NCBI RefSeq assembly: GCF_014268885.2
Contig: NZ_CP077095.1
Span: 2,609,501 to 2,673,500 of the forward strand
Direction of reading: 5' to 3'
DNA: 64,000 nucleotides
From: Pseudomonas xantholysinigenes
GTDB lineage: Bacteria > Pseudomonadota > Gammaproteobacteria > Pseudomonadales > Pseudomonadaceae
This document shows positions 23,687-32,361 of the stretch, piece after piece; the stretch's first letter is position 1, and each line of letters begins with the position of its first letter. Both the position numbers and the translations under genes were made by a program. A model generated the notes under the pieces. That model ran no database searches. It saw only the letters and a list, made by a program, of their open reading frames with translations, and was not told the origin of the DNA.

Positions 23687-24688
23687 ATGACGCCCGACCT
23701 GCGCCTGATGATCCTGCCCTTGCCGGACTTCGCCTTGCTGCCTTTTGGCGGCTTTCTCGACAAGCTGCGGTTTTCGGCCGATGACGAGGACTACAGCCGC
23801 CAGCGCTATTGCAGCTGGCGCATCCTCGGGCTCGACGCCACGCCGGTGGCCTCGAGCAGTGGCGCGGTGGTGCAGGTGGAGGTGACGGCGCAGCAGGCCG
23901 ACTGGCGCGAGGTCGACTATCTGGTGCTGTTCGGCGGGCGCAATGCCGCGGCCACCGCGGCGCTGGCCCCACGCTACAAGGGCCTGCTGCGCCAGGCCGC
24001 GAAGGCGGGCGTGAAGCTGGTGAGCGTCGACAATGCGGCGTTCCTGCTGGCGGCCTGTGGCCTGCTGGAGGGGCACAAGGTGGTCTTGCACTGGCGCCAC
24101 GAGGCCGAGTTTCGCGCCAGCTTCCCGCACCTGCAGGTGCAGACCGAGCAGTTGTACTGCATCGATGGCACCCGCATCACCTGCGCCGGCGGCACCGCCG
24201 CCATCGACCTGGCCGTGGCCTTGATCAGCCATGCCAGTGGCCGGGCCCGGGCACTCAAGGGCCTGGCCGACATGCTGGTGGACGAAAGCCGCGACAGCCG
24301 CCATGCCCTGCGCTCGCTGGAGCTTGGCCCTGAGCAGGGGCGCGTGGTGCAGCGCGCCACGGCGTTGATGCGCCATCATCTGGCGGCGCGGTTGAGCATC
24401 GAGGCGCTGGCGGCGGAGCTGGGCATCAGCCGGCGTCAGCTCGACCGGCAGTTTCATGCCAACCATGGCATGAGCGCCAAGGCGTGGTGGCTGGAGATGC
24501 GCTTGCAGCAGGCACGCTGGCGGCTGCTGAACTCAAGCCACAGCCTGGCGCAGATCGCCGACGAGGTGGGCATGACCGATGCCGGCTACCTGGGCAAGTG
24601 GCTGAAGCGCCGCTTTGGCTGCACGGCGCAGGCGTTGCGCCGGCCCGCAGCGGCTTACTGTGGCGTGCCGAACATCGCGGTCCAGTAG
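23687..24688 (+). CDS. GlxA-type AraC regulator with DJ-1/PfpI domain
   Basis: This 333-residue protein has an N-terminal amidotransferase-like domain (DLRLMILPLPDFALLPFGGF to CAGGTAAIDLAVALISHASG) and a C-terminal AraC double helix-turn-helix (LSIEALAAELGISRRQLDRQ, then LAQIADEVGMTDAGYLGKWL). The nucleophile elbow reads SVDNAAFLLA, with no Cys, so the domain is probably a binding module. The ATG at 23687 is preferred; an in-frame GTG lies at 23666. The tandem repeat just before the start leaves little room for a ribosome site. It overlaps the convergent CAP-domain gene by 34 bp. Related regulators sense quaternary amines or arginine-type ligands. Confidence 0.85.
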   Translation: MTPDLRLMILPLPDFALLPFGGFLDKLRFSADDEDYSRQRYCSWRILGLDATPVASSSGAVVQVEVTAQQADWREVDYLVLFGGRNAAATAALAPRYKGLLRQAAKAGVKLVSVDNAAFLLAACGLLEGHKVVLHWRHEAEFRASFPHLQVQTEQLYCIDGTRITCAGGTAAIDLAVALISHASGRARALKGLADMLVDESRDSRHALRSLELGPEQGRVVQRATALMRHHLAARLSIEALAAELGISRRQLDRQFHANHGMSAKAWWLEMRLQQARWRLLNSSHSLAQIADEVGMTDAGYLGKWLKRRFGCTAQALRRPAAAYCGVPNIAVQ

Positions 24689-25512
24689 ATCCCGGCATCG
24701 CTCTTGGGGTCCATCGCATAGGCCGCGCCCAATTCGCGGAAGTCCGGGTTCATCAGGGTTGCGCAATGCCCTGGGCTGGCCAGCCAGCCGTCGACCACCT
24801 TGCGCGCGGTATCGCGCCCGGCGGCGATATTCTCGCCAATCTGCCGGTACAGGTAGCCGGCCAGCTCCGCGCGGTCGCCCGGGGTACGCCCGTCACGGTC
24901 GATATGGTCGAAGAAGTTCTGGTTGGCCATGTTGCGCGTGTGGTTGGCGGCGACGCCGGCCAGGGTGGTGCTCCAGGCCAGCGCCGGCGCCGCGGCATAG
25001 GGTTGGCCGCCGCACTGGCGTGGCAGGTTGCGCGCGGCGTTGACCTCCTGCAGCAGTTTCTGCCCTTCGGCCTGCCAGTCGCCCAGGCGCCCGCTGAGCA
25101 GCGGGCGGGCCAGGACGATGCGCCAGTCGCGACCTTCCTGGCTGACGCCGATATCGACGAACTGCGGGTCGAGCACCACCTGGCAGAAGCTTTCCTCGAC
25201 AGCTTTCATCGCCGCCTTGGCGTCACGCGGCCCGGACAGGCTGATGGCCTGCACGTTGACCATGGGGTAGGCGGCGCGGGTCATGGCCTGCTGCAGGTCG
25301 CGGGTGCCTTCCGGCGACAATGCCAGGCGCGTGTCGCTGCTCAGCGGTGGCAGCTCCAGCGACGCTTCGCCGCCACAGCGCTGGGCCTGGCTGCGGTAGG
25401 CGTTGATCGTATCGATCAGTTGCGCTTCTTCGCCGGTGAAGGCCTGGGCGCCACTGCTAGCGAACAGGCCCAGCGTCAGGCCGAAGAGGCAGGCAACGGA
25501 TGGGACGCGCAT
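24655..25512 (-). CDS. Secreted CAP/SCP-domain protein
   Basis: This 285-residue protein has a signal peptide (cut near AQA), an N-terminal region with two Cys (RCGGEASLELP, FCQVVLDPQFVDIGVSQEGR) and a C-terminal CAP domain with the conserved line NHTRNMANQNFFDHIDRDGR, GENIAAG, and SPGHCATLMNPDFRELGAAY. CAP proteins in bacteria are secreted and their biochemical role is mostly unknown. GGGAGA on the minus strand precedes the ATG at 25512. The adjacent SleB-type gene is in the same direction, 171 bp upstream. Confidence 0.88.
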   Translation of the reverse strand: MRVPSVACLFGLTLGLFASSGAQAFTGEEAQLIDTINAYRSQAQRCGGEASLELPPLSSDTRLALSPEGTRDLQQAMTRAAYPMVNVQAISLSGPRDAKAAMKAVEESFCQVVLDPQFVDIGVSQEGRDWRIVLARPLLSGRLGDWQAEGQKLLQEVNAARNLPRQCGGQPYAAAPALAWSTTLAGVAANHTRNMANQNFFDHIDRDGRTPGDRAELAGYLYRQIGENIAAGRDTARKVVDGWLASPGHCATLMNPDFRELGAAYAMDPKSDAGIYWTAMFGTPQ

Positions 25513-25683
25513 GTGGATCTCCCTGTAACTGGCAGCGTCTGGGTCTGCGCTGCTCATCCTACACAAGCGCGGGGCGTTTGGCCCGGCGATGTGCACTGCG
25601 TTGAACGTGCCCGGCAATCGATTGCCAGCGGCAAAAGAGGGAGTAGACCGCCAGTGTCTGGGAAAGTGCCATACGGCCATGGT

Positions 25684-26289
25684 TCAGCGTGCCAGCGCGG
25701 TATTGGGCCGGTAGAACAGAAAGTGCGTGGTCTCGGCGGTCTTGCGGTAGGCCTTGGCCCAGTCCGGGTGCACCGAGCGGTCGTGGAAGTACAGCGCGCC
25801 GCCGGTGGGGTCCTTGAGCTGCTGGTTGAGCGCCTTGCGCGCGATTTCCTTGGCCACCGCGTAGCGCTCGGCTTCCTCCACCTGGTCGGGGCGCCCGTCG
25901 CACCACCAGGAAAACTGGCAGCTCTTGCTTTCGACGCCTTGCTTGACCACCGCGCAGATGCTGTCGGGGAAGCCCTCGTGGCCGAGGCGGTTGAGCACCA
26001 CGCTGGCCACCGCGCTCATGTCCTGTGCGTCGGCGCCCTTGGCTTCCCAATAGAGGGTGCGGGCCAGGCAGGTGATGCTGTCGTCCATCGGTGACTGTCC
26101 CGCGGGGTCGACGGCCTGTACTTCGCTGGGCTTGAGGGTTTCCTGCGGTTTGGGTGGCGGCGCGTCTTCGACGACCTTTTCCTCCAGTGCCTGCGCCTTG
26201 TCTTCGGCGACGGCGGCCTTCTGGCTGTCGGCGGCGGGCAGTGGGCTGGCAAGCAGGGACAGGCCGAACAGCATCCAGGCAAGGCGCAT
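25684..26289 (-). CDS. SleB-type cell-wall hydrolase
   Basis: This 201-residue periplasmic protein has a signal peptide (cut near PAA), an acidic and proline-rich linker (about 20-65) and a Hydrolase_2 (SleB) domain beginning CLARTLYWEAKGADAQDMSA. The Glu in YWEA is the likely catalytic residue, and GVESKSCQFSWWCDGRPDQ and GGALYFHDRSVHPDWAKAY follow. It should cleave peptidoglycan, probably as a lytic transglycosylase. The chosen ATG at 26289 starts the signal peptide. It lies 48 bp downstream of the AEC gene on the same strand. Confidence 0.88.
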   Translation of the reverse strand: MRLAWMLFGLSLLASPLPAADSQKAAVAEDKAQALEEKVVEDAPPPKPQETLKPSEVQAVDPAGQSPMDDSITCLARTLYWEAKGADAQDMSAVASVVLNRLGHEGFPDSICAVVKQGVESKSCQFSWWCDGRPDQVEEAERYAVAKEIARKALNQQLKDPTGGALYFHDRSVHPDWAKAYRKTAETTHFLFYRPNTALAR

Positions 26290-26337
26290 GATCGAGGTTC
26301 CGTAGGGTGGGCTGTACCTGAGTCTAGCCAAAGGGCT

Positions 26338-27255
26338 TCAACCCAGGGTCAGGCTCAACACCAACGGCAGGGTCGCGGCGGCGGCGACGGTCTGCAGGGC
26401 GATGATGGTCGCCATCAGCGGTGCATTGCCACCCATCTGCCGCGCCATCACGTAGGACGACGAGGCGGTCGGCAGCGCCTGGAACAGCACGGCCACCACT
26501 GCCGCCTGGCCGCCGAGGCCAAACAGCCGGCACAGGCCCCAGGTGGTGACGGGCATGACCAGGAACTTGAACAGCGAGGCGGCCAGCAGTGGCTTGACCT
26601 GCTGGCCCAGGCGTGCGCCGCCCAAGGCTGCGCCGACGCACAGCAGGCCCAGGGGCAACGCGGCCTGGCCAAGGGCCTTGACCGTCGGCTCCAGCCCTGC
26701 CGGCAAGCCAAGGCCGCTCACCCGCAGTAGCAGGCCGCCGGCGCAGCCGACGATCAGCGGGTTGGCGAAGATCGCCCTGAGCACCGTGGCCGGCGAACTG
26801 TGGCGCGCGCTGAAACGGGCGAACACCAGCACGCAGAGCAGGTTCACCAGCGGCACGATGGCGGCGTTGGCCACCGCCGCCAGGGCGATGCCGGCGCTGC
26901 CGTAGATGCCCGCGGCGAGGGTTGCGCCGATGTAGTTGTTGAAGCGCACGCCGCCTTGGAACACCGAGGTGAAGTCGGCGCCGTCATGGCTTGCCGCGCC
27001 TTGGTAGAGCACCAGCAGCAAGGCGCCGAGCAGGGTCGAGAGCATCAGTACGCCGACCATGCCCAGAACCGGCACGCCATCGAGGTTGGCGGTAGCCAGG
27101 CCGTGCAGGAACAACGAAGGCAGCAATACGTAGTAGCTCAGGCGTTCGGCGCCGGGCCAGAAGCTCTCGGCGAGAAAGCCGCGGACCCGCAGCCAGGTAC
27201 CCAGGGCGATGAGCAGGATGATCGGGACAAGGGTGGTCAGCAGCAGGTGGAGCAT
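26338..27255 (-). CDS. AEC-family (auxin efflux carrier-type) transporter
   Basis: This 305-residue inner-membrane protein has about ten helices. Family signs are the opening LLLTTLVPIILLIALGTWLR, GVRFNNYIGATLAAGIYGSA, ANPLIVGCAGGLLLR and VLFQALPTASSSYVMARQMGG near the C terminus. Bacterial AEC carriers often move dicarboxylates or malonate. The LysR gene upstream, in the same direction, is a candidate regulator. The 173-bp gap between them holds an AT-rich stretch and one REP element. Confidence 0.9.
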   Translation of the reverse strand: MLHLLLTTLVPIILLIALGTWLRVRGFLAESFWPGAERLSYYVLLPSLFLHGLATANLDGVPVLGMVGVLMLSTLLGALLLVLYQGAASHDGADFTSVFQGGVRFNNYIGATLAAGIYGSAGIALAAVANAAIVPLVNLLCVLVFARFSARHSSPATVLRAIFANPLIVGCAGGLLLRVSGLGLPAGLEPTVKALGQAALPLGLLCVGAALGGARLGQQVKPLLAASLFKFLVMPVTTWGLCRLFGLGGQAAVVAVLFQALPTASSSYVMARQMGGNAPLMATIIALQTVAAAATLPLVLSLTLG

Positions 27256-27365
27256 GGCGGGCGGTCCGAGAACGGGTACCGGCACAGGGTAGCGGAGGTC
27301 AGCGAGCAGAAAAAACGGTGTTTTCTTTATCCACTGTTGAGAAAAACTGCAGGGTTGCAGGGGCC

Positions 27366-27402
27366 GCTTTGCGGCTCTTTCGCGGACAAGCCCGCTCCCA
27401 CA
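27366..27402. repeat. Single REP element between lysR and the AEC gene
   Basis: TTTGCGGCTCTTTCGCGGAC followed by AAGCCCGCTCCCACAGG is one REP hairpin with the usual CCCGCTCCCACAG end. It is not part of a tandem array. Confidence 0.75.
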
Positions 27403-27428
27403 GGGGTATTGGTTCCCTGCGTGGCCTC

Positions 27429-28319
27429 CTACTGGGATTGCATCGCCCCTTGATCCAAGGCCTCCAATGCCGTCTTCAGCACCGCGCTCAAATGTCGGCG
27501 CTGGCTTTTCTCATGTTCGAGCAACACCATGCGCCGGGTCAGCTGCGGTTCGCCAAAGGGCAGCACACTGGCCTCTGGCAAACGCGCCAGGTCGTCATCG
27601 CTCATGGGAATGATTGCCACGCCCAGCCCCATGGCGGCCATGCGGGCCAGGGCTTCCTGGCTGTCCAGTTCCATCTGCTCGCTGACTTGCAGGCGCTGGC
27701 GGCGCAGCTCCTGTTCGATCTGCCGGCCTGCCCAGGCGCGCTTGTCGAAGCGCAGGAACGGCTGGCTGGCCAGCAGCTGTGGCAGGCTCTGGCCTGCCAG
27801 TTCGGCGCTGGCGATGGCCCAGAAGCGGTCCTCGAACAACGGCTCGTACCGCAGGCTCTGCGGGTAGGGGCTGACCGGCTCGGTGGTGATCGCCGCGTCC
27901 AGCTCGCCATCTTCGACGCGCCGGGCCAGTTCCGCCGACATGCCGGACACCACGCTGACATGCAAGTGCGGGTGGTGGGCCTTGATCCACACCAGCGCCC
28001 GTGGCAGCCGGCGGGCGAGTACCGTGTGGATGGCGCCGATACGCAGACGGCCGCGCAGGCCCGGGCCGCTGGCCAGGGTGTCGGCCAGTTCGTCATAGGC
28101 GGCCAGGATCCCTTCGGCCCGGGCCACGGCGAGCTGGCCGGCCTCGGTCAGCACGACCTGGCGGCGGCTGCGGTCGAACAAGGTGACCTGCAACTCGTCC
28201 TCGAGGGTCTTGATGTGCAGGCTCACCGCCGACGGGGTCAGGCTCAGCAGGTCGGCGGCGCGGGCGAAGGTGCCGTGACGGGCGATGGTGACCAGGGTGC
28301 GCAGGGCTTTGAGGGACAC
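27429..28319 (-). CDS. LysR-family transcriptional regulator
   Basis: This 296-residue protein has a typical LysR winged helix (LKALRTLVTIARHGTFARAA, then LTPSAVSLHIKTLEDELQVT) and an effector-binding domain that ends at residue 296. The start is a GTG at 28319; longer upstream readings have no family match. It is followed on the same strand by the AEC transporter, its likely target, and preceded by the betaine-type permease. The inducer cannot be read from sequence. Confidence 0.88.
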   Translation of the reverse strand: MSLKALRTLVTIARHGTFARAADLLSLTPSAVSLHIKTLEDELQVTLFDRSRRQVVLTEAGQLAVARAEGILAAYDELADTLASGPGLRGRLRIGAIHTVLARRLPRALVWIKAHHPHLHVSVVSGMSAELARRVEDGELDAAITTEPVSPYPQSLRYEPLFEDRFWAIASAELAGQSLPQLLASQPFLRFDKRAWAGRQIEQELRRQRLQVSEQMELDSQEALARMAAMGLGVAIIPMSDDDLARLPEASVLPFGEPQLTRRMVLLEHEKSQRRHLSAVLKTALEALDQGAMQSQ

Positions 28320-28372
28320 GCGGGGCAGGCTCCGGTGGGTGGCGTGGCGGACACCATACGCGAATACTCGGC

Positions 28373-29221
28373 TCAGCGCCTGGGCTGCCCGTAGGCCTGG
28401 CTGATGCGGTCGATGACCATGGCCAGCGCCACGATCGCCAGGCCCGCCTCGACACCTTGGCCGACATTGAGGGTCTGGATCCCGGCCAGCACGTCTTCGC
28501 CCAGCCCGCGGGCGCCGATCATCGAGGCCACCACCACCATCGACAGGGCCATCATCACCGACTGGTTGAGCCCGGCCATGATACTGGGCAGCGCCAGCGG
28601 CAGGGCGATGCGCCGCAACCGCTGCCAGCGCCCGGCGCCCAGGCCGTGGGCGGCTTGCAACAACGACGGATCGATCTGCGCCAGGCCCAGTTGGGTCAGT
28701 CGCACCAAGGGCGGCAAGGCATAGATCAAAGTGGCGAACACCGCCGGCACCTTGCCCAGGCCGAACAGCATCAGCACCGGGATCAGGTAGACGAAAGCCG
28801 GCAGCGTCTGCATCACGTCGAGCACCGGCAGTAGCAGGCGCCGGGCCAGCGGGCGGGTGGCCAGGAGAATGCCCAGCGGCACGCCGAGCAGCACGCACAG
28901 GCCGGTGCTCACCAAGACCAGGGCCAGGGTCTGCAACAGTTTGTCCCAGAGCCCGAGCACGCCGATCAGCATCAGCAAGCCGGTCAGCCCCAGGGCCCTG
29001 GCCAGGCTGCGGCTGGCATGCCAGGCCAGCAGGCCGACCAGCAGCAACAGCAGCCACCAGGGCAGGGCGCGCAGCAGGTTCTCCAACCCCACCAGAAGCT
29101 GCAGCAACTGGTCGGAGACGCTGCGCAGGTGATCGCCGTAATGCAGCACCAGCCAATCGACCAGCTGGTTGACCGAGGATGCGAACGAAAACTGCAGGGC
29201 TTCGGGAAAGCCGCCGCTCAC
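28373..29221 (-). CDS. ABC transporter permease, glycine betaine/choline type
   Basis: This 282-residue membrane protein has the ProW-type permease fold: LALVLVSTGLCVLLGVPLGI, DVMQTLPAFVYLIPVLMLFG, and the EAA-like loop DPSLLQAAHGLGAGRWQRLR that contacts the ATPase. The GTG at 29221 overlaps the stop of the binding protein (GTGA), so they are co-translated. No ATP-binding gene (ProV type) lies next to it in either direction. The permease must borrow an ATPase encoded elsewhere or the operon is reduced. Confidence 0.9.
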   Translation of the reverse strand: MSGGFPEALQFSFASSVNQLVDWLVLHYGDHLRSVSDQLLQLLVGLENLLRALPWWLLLLLVGLLAWHASRSLARALGLTGLLMLIGVLGLWDKLLQTLALVLVSTGLCVLLGVPLGILLATRPLARRLLLPVLDVMQTLPAFVYLIPVLMLFGLGKVPAVFATLIYALPPLVRLTQLGLAQIDPSLLQAAHGLGAGRWQRLRRIALPLALPSIMAGLNQSVMMALSMVVVASMIGARGLGEDVLAGIQTLNVGQGVEAGLAIVALAMVIDRISQAYGQPRR

Positions 29222-30234
29222 AGGCCGGCCTCGACCTTGGCCGCGTTCTCGGCCGGCAGCCAGGCTTTCCACACCTGTGGGTTGTCACGCAGGAAGGCAA
29301 TCGCAGCGTCGCGCGGTTTCTGCCGGGTTTCGCTCATGTGGGCCAGGGCCTTGTTCAGGGTGGCAATGGGCAGGTCGACCTTCTCGAACACCGCGACCAG
29401 TTGCGGGTAGTTGTCGCGAAACGCCTTCGACACGCCGATGGAAAGCTTGGCTGGCAGCGAGCGGCTGCCTTTGGGCCGGGGGTTGGCGGCATCGGTCAAG
29501 GTGGCCCAGGCCGCGTCGTCGAAGGGCGGTTCTTCCAACTGGACCAGGTCGTAGCGGCCCATCAGCGGCGTGGGGCTCCAGTAGTAGAACAGCACCGGCT
29601 GGCCACGGCGGATGGCCGAAGCGATCTCGGCGTCGAGGGCGGCGCCGGAGCCGCTGCGAAAATTGTTGTACAGGCCATCCAGGCCATAGGCCTTGAGCTT
29701 CTGACTGTTGACGGTCTCGGAGGTCCAGCCACTGGGGCTGTTGAGGAAGCGTCCCTTGCCGGGGGCTTCGGGGTCCTTGAATACCTCGGTATAGCGCTTG
29801 AGGTCATCGACGCTGCGCAGGTCCGGTGCCAGAGGCTTCAGGTTGCGGGTTGAGTCGCCCTTGATCACGTAGGCCGGCACCCACCAGCCTTCCTCGGCGT
29901 GCTTCACGGTATCGCCCAGGGCGAAGACCTGGCCGGCCTGTTCGGCCTTGACCCAGGCAGGACTGCGCCCAGCCCACTCTTCGGCGATCACCTGCAAGTC
30001 GTTGCGTGCCAGGGCGACCTCCATGCTGACGGTGCTGCCGGGGAGGGTATCAGTAGGCAGTTCATAGCCATGCTCGACGATCAGGCGCAGGATTTCGGTG
30101 GTCAGTGCACCGCTTTCCCAGCCGATGGCGCCGAAATGGATGGGAGCGGGTTGTTCGGCCGCAGCCGCGGAGTCGGTGGCGGCCAGACCGAGCGCCAGCA
30201 ACAGGCCGGCCAGCAGGATGGGGAGCTTGTTCAT
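29218..30234 (-). CDS. Glycine betaine-type periplasmic binding protein
   Basis: This 338-residue protein has a signal peptide (cut near AAA) and an OpuAC-type domain: IHFGAIGWESGALTTEILRL, WVPAYVIKGDSTRNLKPLAP, RRGQPVLFYYWSPTPLMGRY. Aromatic residues such as those in GWWVP and YYWSP suit a quaternary-amine cage. It is the first gene of a two-gene operon with the permease. The upstream 180 bp separate it from the divergent subtilase gene. Confidence 0.9.
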   Translation of the reverse strand: MNKLPILLAGLLLALGLAATDSAAAAEQPAPIHFGAIGWESGALTTEILRLIVEHGYELPTDTLPGSTVSMEVALARNDLQVIAEEWAGRSPAWVKAEQAGQVFALGDTVKHAEEGWWVPAYVIKGDSTRNLKPLAPDLRSVDDLKRYTEVFKDPEAPGKGRFLNSPSGWTSETVNSQKLKAYGLDGLYNNFRSGSGAALDAEIASAIRRGQPVLFYYWSPTPLMGRYDLVQLEEPPFDDAAWATLTDAANPRPKGSRSLPAKLSIGVSKAFRDNYPQLVAVFEKVDLPIATLNKALAHMSETRQKPRDAAIAFLRDNPQVWKAWLPAENAAKVEAGL

Positions 30235-30415
30235 CGACGCCTCGTAGGTGGCTGGTCCGTGAGGGAGCAAGTGTAGACCAGCGGCCCTGGCGGAGTGCCG
30301 AAGGGAATGGCTTCGCTCTGCTACGGGCGTAGCTGTGCAGCGATCCTAGGTTGGGCTTGCGCCTGATCATGGCGCACCTGATGGCTCAGTCAACCGTAAG
30401 ACAAGGAATGGTACG

Positions 30416-32320
30416 GTGAGTATTGATATTGAATTTACCTATTTTCGTAACTTTCGTTTCGACGGGAAATTGCACGTTCGCGGCCTGGGCAAGGACCTGG
30501 ACAAAGTGGATAGCATTCGTTACCTATTACGCAGTGTGGGCCCGCAGGGGCCCAAGCGCCTCTCGGAAAAGGTGGCGCCCGCCCACGCGCGCACTGGCAA
30601 GCTGGCTGACCTGGGGTGCCCGGCAGTGTTCACGGTTGCCCAATCGCCAGGCCAATACACCATCACCCCGCATGTCACCTTGACCGCGGCGGCGGGGGGA
30701 GGCGAGCAGCGTCTTGCACCACTGGCGTTCACCATTGTCGAGGACGAAACCACCCGATCGATTCTTGACACGGTGCCATTGATCGGTTTCAGCGAGCGCC
30801 AGCGGCGCTCCGCCGAAAGCCGGCGTGCCCCCTTCGATGCCCTGCTCGAGGACAACCCTGGGATCAACCAGCAACCGGCGTTGCCCGCTCTGGTGGTGGA
30901 ATTTTCGGAGAATGGGCTCGAGCAGTTCCGCCAAGCGTTGCAACCGGGCTCGCAATCGTCGCTGCTCCAGGCTTGGCCGACGCTGGCAAGCCTTGTCGAT
31001 CCGCAACCCTATCACGCTGCAAATGACCTGCCTGCGGCACTGCGGCGCTTTCACCTGGTCGCGCATCCAGCGGGTTTGGCGAATGACGCTTATCTGGCGC
31101 TATGCAGCGCCCTGGCTGCGCTGGACTATGTCGAGTCAGCCCAGTTGCTGCCGACCCTGGTTGAGTCGTCCTGGTTGTCGGACCGGGTCGAAAGGCTGCG
31201 GCTTTTCGATGTGCTGCTTGACCTGTCGATGATGCTCATCGGCAGTGTGCCCGTGCGCTCTTCGATGGCTCCGCCCCCGCCCCCGACCCCGAACTTCACC
31301 CACCTGCAAACCTACCTTGATGCGCCGGACAGCGCCACGCGCGGTCTGAATATACGTAGGGCCTGGGCTGGTCAGGTCAATGGCAAGGGCGCGCGGGTGC
31401 ATTTGATTGACGGTGGCCTGTTCGCCAACCACGAGGACCTGCGCAGCAACCCCGACCTGCATGTCATATCGCTGGGGGACAACGACGACCCACGTCATGG
31501 CACCGCCTCGATCGGGATACTCGTGGCGAACCCGGACAAGGTAGGGATCACCGGGATCTGCCACGGCAGCGAAGTACGCCTGCATCATGCCCGCGCCGAA
31601 AATGCCCAGGGCGAATCGCTGGCGCTACTGGGGCTGCACGAACAGGTAGCGGCGGGGGATATCGTGGTGATTCCACAACAGATCCGGGATCTCGCGACCC
31701 CTGGAACGAACCTGCCTATCGTGCATAACAAGGTGTTCTGGGCACACCTGAAACTGCTCGCCGAACGCGGCGCGGTGGTTCTTTGCGCGGCCGGCAATGG
31801 TCATGAACGGGACCATGAGCGCACGGGGGCAAGGAAAGACGAAGGGGTTGATCTTTCGTCCGGACGTTTCTACTCCGATCATGGGGACGCCAATGTGATA
31901 CTGGTGGGGGCCTGTGATTCGACGACGGGCAAGGCCCATGAGTTTTCCAATCATCATTATCCGCACCGCATGCTCAACGCCTGGGGTGACGGTGTAGTGA
32001 CCCTCAGTTTTGGCGACCTGCAGGACAGGCCAGGCGATGATCGGGACTACACCTCGCGCTACGGCGGTACCTCCAGTGCCGCGCCCATGGCGGCTGGCGC
32101 AATGAGCCTGATTCAGTCGTATGCGATGCGCGAGCACCATATCTACCTGGACGCCGATCAATTGCACTTGCTGGTCATGCAGTCCGGCTACAGCGACGCC
32201 ACGCTGCCCGACACGCTGGTGCTGCCCATGGGGCGCCGGCCGAATGTGGAGGCGGCGTTGATATTGCTGGACCGAACGCTCGGCGCAGGGCGCTTCCACC
32301 CGGCCAGGATCGAACTCTGA
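30416..32320 (+). CDS. Subtilisin-like serine protease without a signal peptide
   Basis: This 634-residue protein has an S8 domain in its C-terminal half. The catalytic triad is Asp332 (VHLIDGGLFANHEDL), His361 (DPRHGTASIGIL) and Ser553 (GGTSSAAPMAAGA), and CAAGNGHE carries the likely oxyanion Asn. The N-terminal 300 residues form an unidentified domain with no Sec signal or membrane helix, so the protein is probably cytoplasmic or exported by another route. The GTG at 30416 has AAGGA 8 bp upstream. The first 100 bases are clearly more AT-rich than neighbouring genes, which hints at horizontal transfer. It stands alone between the betaine operon and the chemoreceptor gene. Confidence 0.85.
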   Translation: MSIDIEFTYFRNFRFDGKLHVRGLGKDLDKVDSIRYLLRSVGPQGPKRLSEKVAPAHARTGKLADLGCPAVFTVAQSPGQYTITPHVTLTAAAGGGEQRLAPLAFTIVEDETTRSILDTVPLIGFSERQRRSAESRRAPFDALLEDNPGINQQPALPALVVEFSENGLEQFRQALQPGSQSSLLQAWPTLASLVDPQPYHAANDLPAALRRFHLVAHPAGLANDAYLALCSALAALDYVESAQLLPTLVESSWLSDRVERLRLFDVLLDLSMMLIGSVPVRSSMAPPPPPTPNFTHLQTYLDAPDSATRGLNIRRAWAGQVNGKGARVHLIDGGLFANHEDLRSNPDLHVISLGDNDDPRHGTASIGILVANPDKVGITGICHGSEVRLHHARAENAQGESLALLGLHEQVAAGDIVVIPQQIRDLATPGTNLPIVHNKVFWAHLKLLAERGAVVLCAAGNGHERDHERTGARKDEGVDLSSGRFYSDHGDANVILVGACDSTTGKAHEFSNHHYPHRMLNAWGDGVVTLSFGDLQDRPGDDRDYTSRYGGTSSAAPMAAGAMSLIQSYAMREHHIYLDADQLHLLVMQSGYSDATLPDTLVLPMGRRPNVEAALILLDRTLGAGRFHPARIEL

Positions 32321-32330
32321 ATCCCATGCT

Positions 32331-32349
32331 GCGGCCGTTCCCTGGCCGC
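32331..32349. terminator. Short hairpin between convergent genes
   Basis: GCGGCC (32331-32336) pairs with GGCCGC (32344-32349) around GTTCCCT, in the 41-bp gap between the subtilase and chemoreceptor genes. No T run follows on either strand, so terminator function is uncertain. Confidence 0.35.
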
Positions 32350-32361
32350 GGATGAATGGGC

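Noticed and set aside
27429..29300. 623-residue open frame covering lysR and antisense of the permease gene
   Set aside because: Only the last 296 residues match a family (LysR). The rest is an alternative frame of the permease gene.
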